From Capitulum mitella (Eukaryota; Arthropoda; Thecostraca; Pollicipedomorpha; Pollicipedidae), in the NCBI GenBank assembly GCA_030062745.1, contig CP099840.1:35033101-35097100 (forward strand): a DNA stretch of 64,000 nucleotides. The letters are read 5' to 3'. This document shows positions 51,130-62,809 of the stretch, one piece after another. Within the stretch, counting starts at the first letter, position 1. Each line of letters begins with the position of its first letter. Position numbers and translations under genes: made by a program. The notes beneath the pieces were generated by a model. It was not told the DNA's origin and did not search any database. It saw only the letters and a program-made list of their open reading frames with translations.

Positions 51130-51260
51130 ACAAGTTAGGGATGCACAGGATTTCCGGTACGGCCGGATATCCGGCCGGATCTGGTATCCGGTCTTATCTG
51201 GTATCCGGTGCCCCGCAGATATTTCTGTGATCCGGCCGGATGCTGCCGGATCGATCAAGT
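51130..51260. mobile_element. hAT-like transposon terminus with CCGGAT repeats
   Basis: TAGGGATGCACAGGATTTCC begins at 51137 and is followed by many CCGGAT/ATCCGG repeats in both orientations to 51253. A TAGGGATGCAC start with CCGGAT-rich sub-terminal repeats is typical of hAT-type ends. A degraded inverted relative (CTGGCTGGATCACAGAGATC-like text) appears near 52230-52262. No transposase was recognised between or beyond. Confidence 0.4.
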
Positions 51261-54200
51261 ATATCAAGCATATCAAGCCTCCCAGTGTGCAATCAAGACA
51301 TTGTTCTAATGTCTGCCTACAAAACCGTTTCAGGAGAAATGTGCCTTGTATCCTTGTATCCTCGATGTAACTGGCAGATCCAAGGATTCGTCTGGAGCAC
51401 TATGTTTCCTTCTTACCTTGGGAGGATTGAGACATATTTTGCAAGAGTGGTATTCAAGGTCAAAGCTGTGAAACAATAACCAGCATGTGCTCAGCAGCCC
51501 ATTTTGGGGTGCATTATCCTTGTTTTTTCATATTTATCATTCTCAAATCCTCTGATACAAATGCATTAATGGATGATGTACTTCAAGAGACATACCTATG
51601 TATTCACACAGAATGCTTATCAAGCCAAGTATTCTAGTTCTCCCAAGGTGTTTTAAATACATTCTGCATATTCTGGAGTCTTTGTCCATGGGTATTATCT
51701 CTGCAGGAGCTGCGGAGGGGGGCAAGTTCCACGTAGTTTTCCAGATGTGGTGATTCGTCCCCCTATTTTTTTAAGTGCCAAATAGACACTTTCCACTGGC
51801 AACACAGTTCCTTGAACTGTGAAATCCAACAAAGGAATTTCAATTTTATGTCATCACACAATGACCAAAGAAGTGATATTAACCCCCCCCACTTATTATT
51901 GGTGGAATGCAGCCAACTTGTCTACCTCCCCAATTTTTGGACCATGGTAACACCCATGCTTCTGAATACAGTGCAAGATGGTTTGTGTTCTTTATCTATT
52001 TGTTTGTTTTTTACAAGGAAACCTATGGGAACCCCAATGTAAGTGTAGGCACTAAGGTGAATGATTCACAGTGTTAACATTTCATTTAATACTTTTCAGT
52101 TTTCCAGATCTTTGCTCTTTTAATGGAGTATTTTTCACAACATTTTTCTCAGTAAAAACAGTAGATAAAAATAGGTAAGCACAATATCCCACATATGACC
52201 AAATGTCCAGCACCCCAATCCGGCATGTCTGGTATTTGGCTGGATCACAGAGATCCTGATCCAGTGTATCCCCACCACAAGTTATTGCATTTAATGTGTG
52301 ATAACTTCATCAAGGCTTTTTGGACCATTTGTTTGTCTTGAAGGATTAAACCATTAAAAACAAAGTACAATATTTTGGGGCTAGCAATGCCAATTATCAA
52401 AGACAACATTTTCAAGGAAACTGCAGGAATAAGAATATTGACAGCAAGATTAATGCCCAAGAGTAAATAAAAGTAAGGACCAAAATCAAGGATGAGGCCT
52501 CTCAGTTGTTTAAAGTATGTGTGTTAACCCTCATAAGATGTGTGGATTTACATCTAGCCAACTGAGTAGTGGGACCTCACCAAGCTGTTGCCATCTCAAG
52601 TTGTCACTCATGCACATTTTGCTTGTAACTGGATATGAGTGTCAAAACAAAGGAGTACACCCAGCCTCCTAGCTTATTTTATGACATCCAATTTGATCCT
52701 TCAGGCCACCTGATGAATTCTAAGGTCAATTCAAGACAACATTATGCCATTTGTTGTCCTCCCTGTCACTGCAGGTTTGTAGAATAAGTGTCTGCAAGCA
52801 AAATTCTTGTACTGACTTGGTTTTGAGACTAATCAACCAATGAGCCCAGTGACTGCTTTTGTTTCCACACACTGTGGTTTGGTAAAAGAGAGGTGATATA
52901 TCATTACTGTCTTTTATGAGCTTGCTTGTGCCAAACACTATCCTTTGTCACCAAGAATAGTGTTTTATCACCAAGGGGAGAAAAATAACCCATACAATAA
53001 TAACATGACTGTGATAACTCACAATTCCCAACATAACATAACTTTCAATACAATGTTCAGGAAATAGTGACAGGCACAGTGCACCATATTTGTAAAATAA
53101 AAGTCTGGAAAAGATCATGTTCTTATTCACCAAATAACAAAAAAATACAACATTTTCCTGTCATGGACCTAAATGGACTACATATGGTAAGAAACAGTGC
53201 CTCAGAGAATGGTTACGGAATTGTGAAAATGGCAGGCAGGCAAACACACTGAGTCCTCCCTCTAGATGTGCTCATGCTTCCAGCAACAATGGTTTGAACT
53301 ATGGTAAGTTTTAATGCCACCACTGGGCAGCATGGCACAGTAATATACATTAAATGCATGAAATGATCATTAGATCTGTCTCTGTTTCCTGTTACCATAA
53401 CCATAGGCATTCAACAGAAATTTTGAATCAATGCCTACTTTGAAAATCAATAGGAACCACTACTGGTCTACTGGTACCAGTGGGGGACCTGGGGGCATAA
53501 AGTTCTGCAGGTCCTCCCAACCTGCAGGCATGCACAAGTGTGTCTACAGTGTCTGGAACAAATCTGGGCAATTTGGGGCCAAAGCCCACTTTGCTGCCAA
53601 GCATTTGGTAGGCAGCCATCCAAAATTTACATTCAGGTATTGAAACATACATTAAACATACATTTACGTCCTCTGTCATGGCTGTCATAAGCAGGAGTTT
53701 TTGGAAATACTGCCCATTTAAATGACTGGATTTTTTAAATGTTACAAAATGAGCAGAATGTTATTACATGTGACTCTGAGATCATGAGGTCATTCAAAAT
53801 AAAAGGATGGCCTGATAAACATATGACCATAACATGACAGTCATAATGATGAACACTGATGGCAAACAAGAGGCCTCATGAACATGTGACAACCCTTTTC
53901 ATGTTTTGGCGTGACGATATATGGACAATGCAACAATCTATGCATACTTCTGAAGTGCCTAAGAGTTTCCTCTAAATTCAAAATCTATATATCTAGGGGA
54001 AATTATCATCCAGCTGTCTACTCGTGCCAAATGCAGGGAAACCGATCCATAAACAGTGGCGTTATAGCGTGAAAAAAAATACCCCCAATCCGACTTTTTG
54101 GTACTCCTATAGCCATCTGTTACGAGGCTTTCAAAACCTGCCACGAGAAACTCGTAGTTTTCTTTGCAGTTTCGAAACCCTTAGCCCTCGCCGGACGATG

Positions 54201-54468
54201 GGAGTCGATGCCACCAAGGTCCTCTATGGTCACCCAGCGATTTGTTTACATTCTGCGTAAGCCGCTGTGTGACGTCACTGGGAATGACTCCGTCGGCACC
54301 CGCCATGGGTATTGAATAAGCGGCCCAGAGCTCGGCCGCCGGATGCTTGTGTTTCATCTTCATCCCGATTTGAACGAAGGCAGGATTATGTGGTATGCCA
54401 TATTTTCATGAAATTAAAATAACAATCCACAGGAAAGGTGCATGTTTTTTATGTCAATGACGTGTCAG
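51261..54468. other. AT-rich DNA, nothing recognised
   Basis: Possibly the decayed interior of the hAT-like element. A 70-codon plus-strand frame (53431-53643) has a Cys/His pattern, but not enough for a zinc-finger call. Confidence 0.45.
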
Positions 54469-54536
54469 TGGCTCAGTTAGAGTCAGTTGTTAGAGCGTCT
54501 GTTGCCGCTGCCCACCCTGCTAGGTGGGTTCGGGCC
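54469..54536 (+). repeat. tRNA-like head of a probable SINE
   Basis: TGGCTCAGTTAG (54469-54480) matches an RNA polymerase III A box. GGTTCGGGCC (54527-54536) matches a B box about 50 bp downstream. The text between (GTTAGAGCGTCTG) resembles a tRNA D arm, but the segment cannot fold as a full tRNA with an anticodon arm that I can see, so a tRNA-derived SINE is more likely. The SINE tail and limits are not clear. Confidence 0.45.
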
Positions 54537-54718
54537 GTCTCAGCCCTCACCATTTCTCACGGAGATCACTTGGCACTCCAAGCGACGCGGTCGTGTGGGT
54601 CACACCGGCGCGTTAAACTATCGCCTCCGAATTACGCAGTCGGACTAGAATTACGCCATCCGGTGCAGAGCAGACTGTACAAGCACAGCTCAGAAGAACC
54701 CAGAAGAAGCAGAACCCG

Positions 54719-55703
54719 TGGGACCGTTCGGGGAGCGTCATGGGCGTCGGCAGACGACGCAACTACCTGGTACGCATGCCCAGCGGGAGCATCAGCCGGT
54801 ATCTCCGGCCCTTTCGACCGACCGTGACAGTCTCGCAAGGTGCCGGCAGCAATCAAGACAACGGCGACTGCAGCTGCTTCGACTCCGGCGGCCGCCACGG
54901 CTTCGACGGCGGCATTAAGGGCGATGGCGGCCGCGGCGACGGCTGTGACGACGTTGGATGTGGCGAATGCGGCGGCGGTCGCGTCAACGACGGTGTGTAG
55001 CAGCGACTGCGTAGGCATTGGAGCTCCTGCACTACTGTCCACGAGGCGGGCTGCGGACTGGACTCGGGCTGCGAGGACAGCAGTGGCCGCAGAGACTCTC
55101 GGTCAACTGGTCCGAGCCAGTGTATCGTTACGGGTAAAAGGTACGGCAGCACAGTGGTAGCCAGATCGAGCAGTGGTGATTGGTTTCGTGGGGATGGCCG
55201 CATTAACATTGGCTGTTGCTTTGTTTTGTTTGCGGTGACTTGTATGGTCGTGCATATGGGTTGGTCTCATCCACGTCTTAGGGGAAGTGTTTTGTAGCCA
55301 TGACTACGCTGGTCTCGGACGCCGGCGCCTGCGGCCCGCTGATCTGGCGGGCCTTCAAGATCGACCGGGTGACCGTACGTGGCCCGGGGCGGTGGTCGTA
55401 CTGCCCCACCTGACATGTGCGCTTGTCGGAAGGAATCGAATAGAGTCGCGCGAGAGAGAGCTCAGCTTTGAGAGGTGTCCCGGCCTGCCGCGCAACTCGG
55501 AGAAACGTCATGGCCGTGTTGAGAAACGTTGGAGTAAATCGCCGTGCTTCCCGCCCATGGCCCCGGTTTATTATCATTGCACTAGCACGCAGGGGCCTGA
55601 GATATCGGCTGATGCGCCCATACATGCGCCCGCCGGGCATGCGTACCAGGTAGCATGCGTACTAGGTAGGCCGACGCCCATGACGCTCCGCGAACGGTCC
55701 CAC
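54719..55703. repeat. Inverted repeat, arms of about 93 and 112 bp
   Basis: The left arm 54719-54811 (GTGGGACCGTTCGGGGAGCG ...) matches the reverse complement of 55592-55703. The right arm carries two small extra insertions made of repeated GCATGCG / ACTAGGT text. The 780-bp spacer is GC-rich and includes an alanine-codon-rich stretch (54840-55000). Both arms read YLVRMPSG-like and RYLRP in one frame, which may be an ancestral coding remnant or coincidence. Confidence 0.75.
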
Positions 55704-57225
55704 AGACCTGCCTTAGGGTCCTACGTGAGGACATACTGTTTGGTAGAGAGACGCTGGAGCGGGCAGGCACAAATGTCGTTAGAAACGTAGTTACATAAGC
55801 CCAACACGAGATTCATGTAATTACATGTAAAAAACTACGTGCGATAACTTCATAAGCAAAACATATAAAATCATAAAACGTAAGTAAAAAAAAAGAAACC
55901 GTTAAAAAACAGTATGTACAAAACACCCAACAAAAAGTAAACCAGGCAGACATGGCTCATTACTTGGTGACATCAACATTCAGCAGGCACTGGTAGAAAT
56001 AAACATTGCTGTGAGGCTGTGAAAAACATAAACTGTCAAGCCTACTGACTGAATGCCTGATTGACTGACCTGAGTGAATGAAAATTATTCTTTGCGGACA
56101 TAAAAGATGCCCACAGCTCCGAAGCTTATCAAATTCATACGCATTTTGACCAGCATCACGAAAGAATTATCTTAACCAATTTTGTCTTTTGGCAGTGACC
56201 ATATGAATATCTATGCCATTAATTATTATTATTAGTGTGCTGCGTCTATTGGGATTGGTACGTGATATGTACTTGCAAATTAGCACCAAAAGATTGTCAT
56301 ACCAAGAGAACAGCACACCTTTCTTAATATAGCAATAAATTAACAGTTAAGGTTGCATTAGGACCTCCAAACAAATATGTCAGCTGCTACCCAAGTGGTG
56401 CCACAAATAATAATGCATTCAGGGGCCCTAAACAGCAAAACAATGACAGGTAACGGTATGTCACAAAGCATCACTCAAATTCCGCCTGCCCCGTGCAATC
56501 CCAATTTTAGGCCATTGTCATAACCAGGTCTCAGCCACAAACCAATAACCAGTAACAGTGAAAATATCTAGGTAAGTAGGAGATTACAAACATTAACGTG
56601 AAGGTCTCATCACTGCAAAATCCAATAATTTCACATGGGCACTTGGTTTCACGAGCATCCCAAACTGCATCGACAGTTACTGCAGTCAGTCATTTTCTGG
56701 CGAGGTGTGACAACGAAATTGACCTAAATAACTTCTATCATTTGTGGCAAGAACTTTTGCGTAATACCCAGGTAAATAACATTTTAAGAACGCCGAAACC
56801 ACGACGCAACCCCATCCGTCGCTCCGCAGCACAAGCAACCGCTGCCAGTAGCTGCTGGTTTGTGTACATTCGACTCTCAGCGACTCGCTCCCAGTGACGT
56901 CACTGCGGGGCCGTTGCTAGCAAAAATGGCTTTCCTATGGGCGATAACACTGGTGACATCCCCCTGGATGCCACACACAGTGTTCCCGGGACCACAACCA
57001 CGACAAAACAACGCGGGACAGCGCCGCGAAATGTGGCATAGCAGGCGATGCATTCATGGCGCATCTTTCGAAAAAAGGGTGACCGAGTCATCTCCGGTCC
57101 CGAGCTATGACGCAATTACTGAAGGCTTGCAGAGATTTTTGCGTCAAATGTCGGCTTTTTACCGTTTTAGGGGCAATAGACATGCATAAACGGCGAATGA
57201 CGGGCATGAAATCGGTCCAGAAAAC

Positions 57226-57296
57226 GGGGGGGGGCGGCCCCTTCCCTCGGTGGAGAAAACAGGGGGGGGGGGCCGCCCCTTCCCTCTTACACCCGC
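57226..57296. repeat. Two-copy duplication containing long G runs
   Basis: GAAAAC followed by a G run, then CCGCCCCTTCCCTC-like text, occurs twice in about 71 bp, the copies differing mainly in G-run length (9 and 11). Confidence 0.8.
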
Positions 57297-57458
57297 GTTT
57301 TTTTGTGAAAACCGCCGCACATCGTCTTCCCGCAGGCGATTTCGTATGATTTGAGATGACACTTAGTTCCAGGCCCCCCTTAGGAAAATCATGGCTCTGG
57401 TTCAGAATGGCAGTCCACATGCGAACCGATGGTAGTCCTGGTAGTCCTTGCTTTAGAC

Positions 57459-57487
57459 AGGTCAATGCCCTTCAAGGTCAGTGAACT
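57459..57487. promoter_or_regulatory. Tandem pair of IR-1 ecdysone-receptor-like sites
   Basis: AGGTCAATGCCCT (57459-57471) and AGGTCAGTGAACT (57475-57487) lie three bases apart. The second fits RGKTCANTGAMCY exactly; the first fits the looser form with C at the third position of the right half. They lie 2.4 kb beyond the last recognised sushi exon. Function is not shown. Confidence 0.4.
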
Positions 57488-59896
57488 TAAAACCACGCCA
57501 GGTACGATCAAAAACGATACAAATGAAAAGGCGGGAAGGATATTTTGGAAATGAATGAAGGAAAAAATACTTTTACATCATGTTGATCAATTTCATTACA
57601 TTTTACCCAGTACATTACTGTTTAAATATTTGGCCACTAGCAGTGTTGCGAATCTGCACACAATGTCAGGAAAAAACGCTAACATATTTGTTGCGACAGA
57701 GACAAGTACCTACGTAGATGAAATACGCGGTAATTTGCTACCAAATGATGGCGTCTTTGCTCAGAAAGGAAAGAAAAGCGAGGTTTTCATCGTTTTTACC
57801 CTAAAGGCACCTTTGCTTTGTAAAAAATTAATTAAACGAATTAAGTATCCACAACGTTGAATTTCCCAAGATTTCAGCTTATGTCCCAAGATTCCCAGAT
57901 CTGATTCGATTTCCATAGAAAAGGGAAATTTCCCTAGGTGTGGTCACACTAGGACAAAACGTTGATGTTGGCATGGACCCATCGCACCGTTTCAAGCACT
58001 CACAACAAACAGATGCGCACAATGAGAAGCGAACAGCTTGAATACCGGCCATCTTCAATCACTCCGCTTTGTGACGTCTCGCCACGTCACGTCCGCCAGC
58101 CCGACGTCACGTCACCCGCGGGCCGTCCCGGCGGCCGTCAGTCGCCGACGCCCGCCGCCGCCCGGTCCGGGGAGACGAGACGGGGCCACGTGACCGCCGG
58201 CTGGACCGATCAGACGAGGTGTCGCTGTCCGCGGTGGCCCAACAGAAGACGCGCCGCCAGCCCCAGTCGCACAGGCAGGGGCGCTGCCCGTCGGCAGCCA
58301 GCGCGGTGACGCCGGCCGACGAAAGCACCAGTTGGGTAATGGCCGACCGTCGGAGACTTCGCCAAAGTTCGGGTTGTACGTCGCCAGCGGCAGGTAGCAG
58401 GCAGGTAGCCCCGCTGGCAGCAGGTAGTCAATGTGCGGAGTGGCCGAACGCCGCCGCTAGAGGTGACCGTCGACGGAACAGGTCACCAGGCGACCTCGGT
58501 GTAAGCCAGCCGACGGTGCGCGCAGACTGCGATGATTCAGCCGGTGATGGGGAAAGGAAAGATGATATGTTTGTAATTAATACAAAAGCACTGCCAAAGC
58601 AGCTACTGAGAGCATACCTCAACAATCCACCGTCTCAAGAAAATGCTCAAGCAAGCCAATTCTACATGAATATGTTAAAACGTACATCGTAGTAGAAAAA
58701 AAACAATGGCATACGAAGACGGAAGTGTAAATGAAGGTGACCAGCGGTTCGTCAGGCTGGTTCCATGCCGTCGTCGAACGCAATCCTCCCGTGCCAGCGG
58801 CGCCATGAAAAGAAAACAAAACGATACTTTAGAGGCGTCGTCGAACGTTGTTACTGTTTCGGCCGTTTCATGCCGGCTGCTTAAGAACTGAAAGGCAGAC
58901 GTGACCTTTGAGAAAACCAACAAATAAAATAAGGTTAGGAGGTCAATGATGTTTTAACTGGCACCAACAGACGCTAAAAGTGCAATTTTTCCGCAAAAAT
59001 CATTCGGATCATTTGGAATGAACTGACAATACGGAACTCTGACAGGGCAGTTACGGACAAAATGACTCAATTGTACGACATATAATTTTCGAAAGCAAAC
59101 TAAAGCAATGTCTTGATCTCGAAATGTCAAGTTCTGGAAAGCCAAACTTTCGTCATTGTAAACTAAACTACATCTCAAAGAGACTCATAACAGCTGAGAC
59201 ACGTGAAAACTTGTACTATGTAGGCACCGTATTGTCTCACGACGGTTATTCCGTTCTAACGAGTGACCCTGATCTGGTGACCCAAACTTTTGTCGCTTTT
59301 TAGCTATCTGAACAAGCCATGTGGCACGTACCTGCGTTCGCAGCGGCGATCCTGCAGTCCAGTTACAGCAGCGGCAGATGAGAGCAGAGCCCGTCCCACA
59401 CTCCCTCCCGGCTTTGACCCCTTCCTCAGTCCCAGGCACGCGTTCAGGCACACCTCAGCCGCCGACGCCCGCGTCACACCGAAACATACTGCCTCTCATT
59501 CACCCAAACATACCCATCTTCCCATTCTCGCATGCGGCAGCACCAAGTCGTTCAGGCACAGCAGGGGACCTGCAGGCCCTTCTTCTCACTCACACCAGAA
59601 GGGGGAGGGGGGGGGGGGCACTGAGACAACGCAATATACAGAGGGTTAGCGGCCGGGACCGGTGGATCCTCAGAGGGTCATGGGTGTAGGTAGATCAGAC
59701 GGATGTAACGACCAGAGCATGGCAATCAAACATGACGTACAAAAACGGCTAAACCTACATGACGCCAGCGGCAAACCAGTACACCAAGAGCCGAGCGCGT
59801 ATATCATCTAAAAGAACACATTTTAAAAAGACCTTTATCTCACGATATGTCATTGTCGCCAGCCAGGAAATATACCCCCGCCTCAGCTCGGCTCAC

Positions 59897-60070
59897 CGCA
59901 GGGCTGCAGCTCGGCCGGCGTCCAGCTGCGGTTGAGGCAGGTCACCGTCTGCTCCATGCCGCCCGGACAAGTGTAGAGCACGGCGGCGCCGAGTCGTCGG
60001 CTGCCGTCCCACGTGACGTTGAGGGCGTCGGTGCCGTTGCCGGGGTCGGGGATGTCGCCCGCGCACGCCA
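59897..60070 (-). CDS. Sushi (CCP) domain exon E
   Basis: The exon is 174 nt, phase 1 at both ends, between an acceptor ending GGTCTGGTTTCAG and a donor CTGCG|GTGAGC. It encodes one full CCP module with four cysteines in order: ACAGDIPDPGNGTDAL, VLYTCPGGMEQTVTC, the tryptophan in NRSWTPAELQPC and the last cysteine. CCP modules are extracellular binding domains of complement-like, adhesion and synaptic proteins. This is the most 3' member seen of a run of such exons on the minus strand. Because each whole exon is symmetric and a multiple of three, skipping or duplication keeps frame. Any further 3' exons to the left were not recognised. Confidence 0.85.
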
Positions 60071-60122
60071 CTGAAACCAGACCGGCCAGCTCCATCGGGC
60101 CCGGCGGCGCGCTCACCAGCCG

Positions 60123-60975
60123 GACGTGAAGGAAGGTCACGTCCCGCCAGGTGGGCGTGAAGGAAGGTCACGTCCCGCCGGGTGGACGTGAAGGAAGGTC
60201 ACGCCCGCCAGGTGGACGTGAAGGAAGGTCACGTCCCGCCACGTGGACGTGAAGGAAGGTCATGACCCGCCAGGTGGACGTGCAAGGTCACGTCCCGCCA
60301 GGTGGATGTCAAGGAAGGTCACGACCGCCAGGTGGACGCGAAGGAAGGTCACGTCCCGCCAGGTGGATGTGAAGGAAGGTCACGACCGCCAGGTGGACGC
60401 GAAGGAAGGTCACGTCCCGCCAGGTGGATGTGAAGGAAGGTCACGTCCCGCCAGGTGGACGTGAAGGAAGGTCACGTCCCGCCAGGTGGACGTGAAGGAA
60501 GGTCATGACCCGCCAGGTGGACGTGCAAGGTCACGTCCCGCCAGGTGGATGTCAAGGAAGGTCACGACCGCCAGGTGGACGCGAAGGAAGGTCACGACCG
60601 CCAGGTGGACGCGAAGGAAGGTCGCGTCCCGCCAGGTGGATGTGAAGGAAGGTCACGTCCCGCCAGGTGGACGTGAAGGAAGGTCACGTCCCGCCAGGTG
60701 GACGTGAAGGAAGGTCACGTCCCGCCAGGTGGACGGGAAGAAAGGTCACGCCCCGCCAGGTGGACGTGAAGGAAGGTCACGTCCCGCCAGGTGGACGTGA
60801 AGGAAAGTCACGTCCCGCCAGGTGGATGTGAAGGAAGGTCACGTCCCGCCAGGTGGACGTGAAGGAAGGTCACGTCCCGCCACGTGGACGTGAAGGAAGG
60901 CCACGCCCCGCCACGTGGACGTGAGGGAAGGTCACGCCCCGCCACGTGGACGTGAAGGAAGATCACGTCCCGCCA
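60123..60975. repeat. 31-bp minisatellite with a 243-bp higher-order duplication
   Basis: About 27 tandem units are built on GTGGACGTGAAGGAAGGTCA followed by CGTCCCGCCAG. The block 60243-60485 recurs at 60486-60728 with the same variant units in the same order (TCATGACC, then a shortened GTGCAAGG unit, then GATGTCAAGG), so a 243-bp multi-unit block was itself duplicated. The array fills part of the intron between sushi exons D and E and ends about 55 bp from the exon E acceptor. Confidence 0.93.
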
Positions 60976-61938
60976 AGTGGCAGGGTTGGAGCGACGTTCA
61001 GTGAATCGGGAGATATGGAACGAAATGTGAGTATGAGCGTTACGCCACAGGAAACCGGGTCGCTCCTCTTTCAAATATTTATAGACCAGTAAAATATAGG
61101 TCATAAATTGGATAGGTAACACGGTTTAGAGTGGTCAAAAGAAAATGCGCAAGCAATCCTGGTTGTCTCTATCCGCAAAGGAATATCCAGAAGAATGATA
61201 GAAAAAATTGCTTTCAACAAATCGCGCTGCAGAGATGACGGAAACCAACCCAATGGAGAAACATTGAACTCAACAAATACAAAACGACAGACGTACCATT
61301 TCAGCCCGTTGGATGGCTAATGCACTGAATGGAGTTTGCAGACCTGATGCCCGGATGGACAAGATCAACCATCAATGCCAGGTGCGGTCTCTCAGTCTCT
61401 CGAGAACGATTTGGGCACGGCCCGCTCATAATGGCAGGAATCCTGGACACTGCGGCCGCCTAAGCAGGAGAGGACCCCACCATCAACGGACCACATCTCT
61501 GATAAAGCCTCCACGGTGGTGAACAGACCACGTCTGTGAGAGGAGGGGGAAGATTGTCCCTTGAAGAAGAAGAATGAAAGGAGGGGGCTGCCGCCGTGAG
61601 AAGATTGTCCCTTGAGAGGGCGGCATCTCTCACTGAACTCATTGAACAGGCGACATCAGAGATGTCGCCTATTCCCCGTGATTGGACTGGACTGCAGTTT
61701 CTGAAGTAGAGTGCTGCTGTGAGACAGATGTCTCTGTGGGAATGTTTACTATGTGAGGGGACGATCTCTGTCAGTGGTCTTGCTTACGAAGCCGGGCCGA
61801 ATCTGAACGGGTCACCTCTCGTGAGAACACGAGCTCTCCGAGAGGACTCGCGTGCCGGCTGGCCTGGCCAGCACCGGCGACCGCGCGACCTCAGGTCAGG
61901 GTCCCGGGGGCAGTCGCTCGTCACCCGCCGGCCCTCAC

Positions 61939-62133
61939 CGCACTGCTCGAGCTCGCCCAGCCAGCCGGCCGCGCCGCAGCTCAGCGTCTGGTTGGTGCTG
62001 TCGGTGGACACGAGCACCGTCTCGTTGGTGCAGATGTAGGTGACGGTCGTGCCGATGGGCACCGGTCCCGTCACGTTGGCGTCCAGGTCCCACACCTGGG
62101 TCAGGTTCTCCGGCGCCGGCGGCTGCGGACAGT
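61939..62133 (-). CDS. Sushi (CCP) domain exon D
   Basis: The exon is 195 nt, phase 1 at both ends; acceptor CACTGTCGACAG, donor CAGTGCG|GTGAGG. It encodes CPQPPAPENLTQVWDLDANV, VTYICTNETVLVSTDS, QTLSCGAAGW and GELEQC: the four CCP cysteines and the conserved tryptophan after the third. There are several Asn-X-Thr/Ser sites (ENLT, ANVT, TNET, TNQT), compatible with a glycosylated extracellular domain. The intron to the next exon on the minus strand is about 1.9 kb and is partly filled by the 31-bp minisatellite. Confidence 0.87.
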
Positions 62134-62626
62134 CTGTCGACAGTGGGACACAGACGGTGGCAGTCTGTCTACCGTCTACTGTATATGTCTATTGTATACC
62201 ACTGCAGCACACACACAGCGACAATCCATTCACGACAACGCGAAGACGGTGACAACCTGTTGAAAGTGGCGCATAGACAACACTAGTCACAGTAGCGCAA
62301 CGAAGGGCAGTTTGTTGACAGCGCTAACAACTTAAATACGATAGTACACGTATGCTGACATTCCACTGACAGTGACACACGCTGAAGCAAGCTTGGCAGA
62401 TGTAAGACACAATGGACACCTGAACAAGAGTCAGCTTTCTTTTAATGGAGCTGCAACACTACATACGACGACAGCAAAACAGCATATACCGACCACTGCA
62501 TAAAAGTAAAGAGACCAGACGCTCGTCGACTGAGCTCCAGAGGCCACCTGTATTGCCCCCCCCCCCTCCCGCTGCCGGCAAGGGAGGCTCGGACCAACGC
62601 AGCTGAAATCCAGCCGGACTGCTCAC

Positions 62627-62809
62627 GGTCGCAGGAGGCCGGCGGCCGGCTCCAGCCAGACGCTTTGCACTTCATGGTCTGCTCCCGCAGGCCGGCCTCG
62701 GTCGTCATCGAGTCGGTGCAGATGTAGAGCAGCGCGTTCTCCAGCTTGCCGGTCACCTCCCCCGTCCGATTCTGGGAGGCCCCGGGCTCGGCCGGGTCTC
62801 CGATGCACG
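62627..62809 (-). CDS. Sushi (CCP) domain exon C
   Basis: The exon is 183 nt, phase 1 at both ends; acceptor GGTGTTTCGTTTCAG, donor GCGACC|GTGAGC. It encodes CIGDPAEPGASQNRTGEV, LLYICTDSMTTEAG, REQTMKCKASGWSRPPASC, with the four CCP cysteines and the GW motif. The exon boundary falls one residue after the final cysteine plus one base, as in the neighbouring exons, showing they arose by duplication of one module. Confidence 0.87.

Larger units (their letters stand above)
55705..59896. other. No supported exon
   Basis: AT-rich to 57.9 kb, then a GC-rich block at 58080-58520. The minus strand of that block has a readable stretch (ATYNPNFGEVSDGRPLPNW near 58330-58385) that could belong to a 3' exon of the sushi gene, but I found no convincing splice sites or family match. 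A G12-type run lies near 59607-59618. Confidence 0.4.

Noticed and set aside
54632-55042. Alanine-rich minus-strand frame resembling a hydrophobic protein
   Set aside because: Built from GCN/GGC-type low-complexity repeats; both strands are open and no splice or domain evidence exists.
58107-58431. Minus-strand frames in a GC-rich block, possible 3' exon of the sushi gene
   Set aside because: Readable for about 25 residues, but no clear acceptor, donor or CCP signature; left as unexplained.
59185-59451. Possible small exon with donor CGCAG|GTACGT on the minus strand
   Set aside because: Would give a mini-exon of about 20 bases or an unsupported UTR exon, and it does not fit the phase 1-1 sushi pattern.
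60243-60707. Two 73-codon plus-strand frames with the same product
   Set aside because: Translations of the 31-bp minisatellite; their identity reflects the 243-bp duplication, not a gene family.
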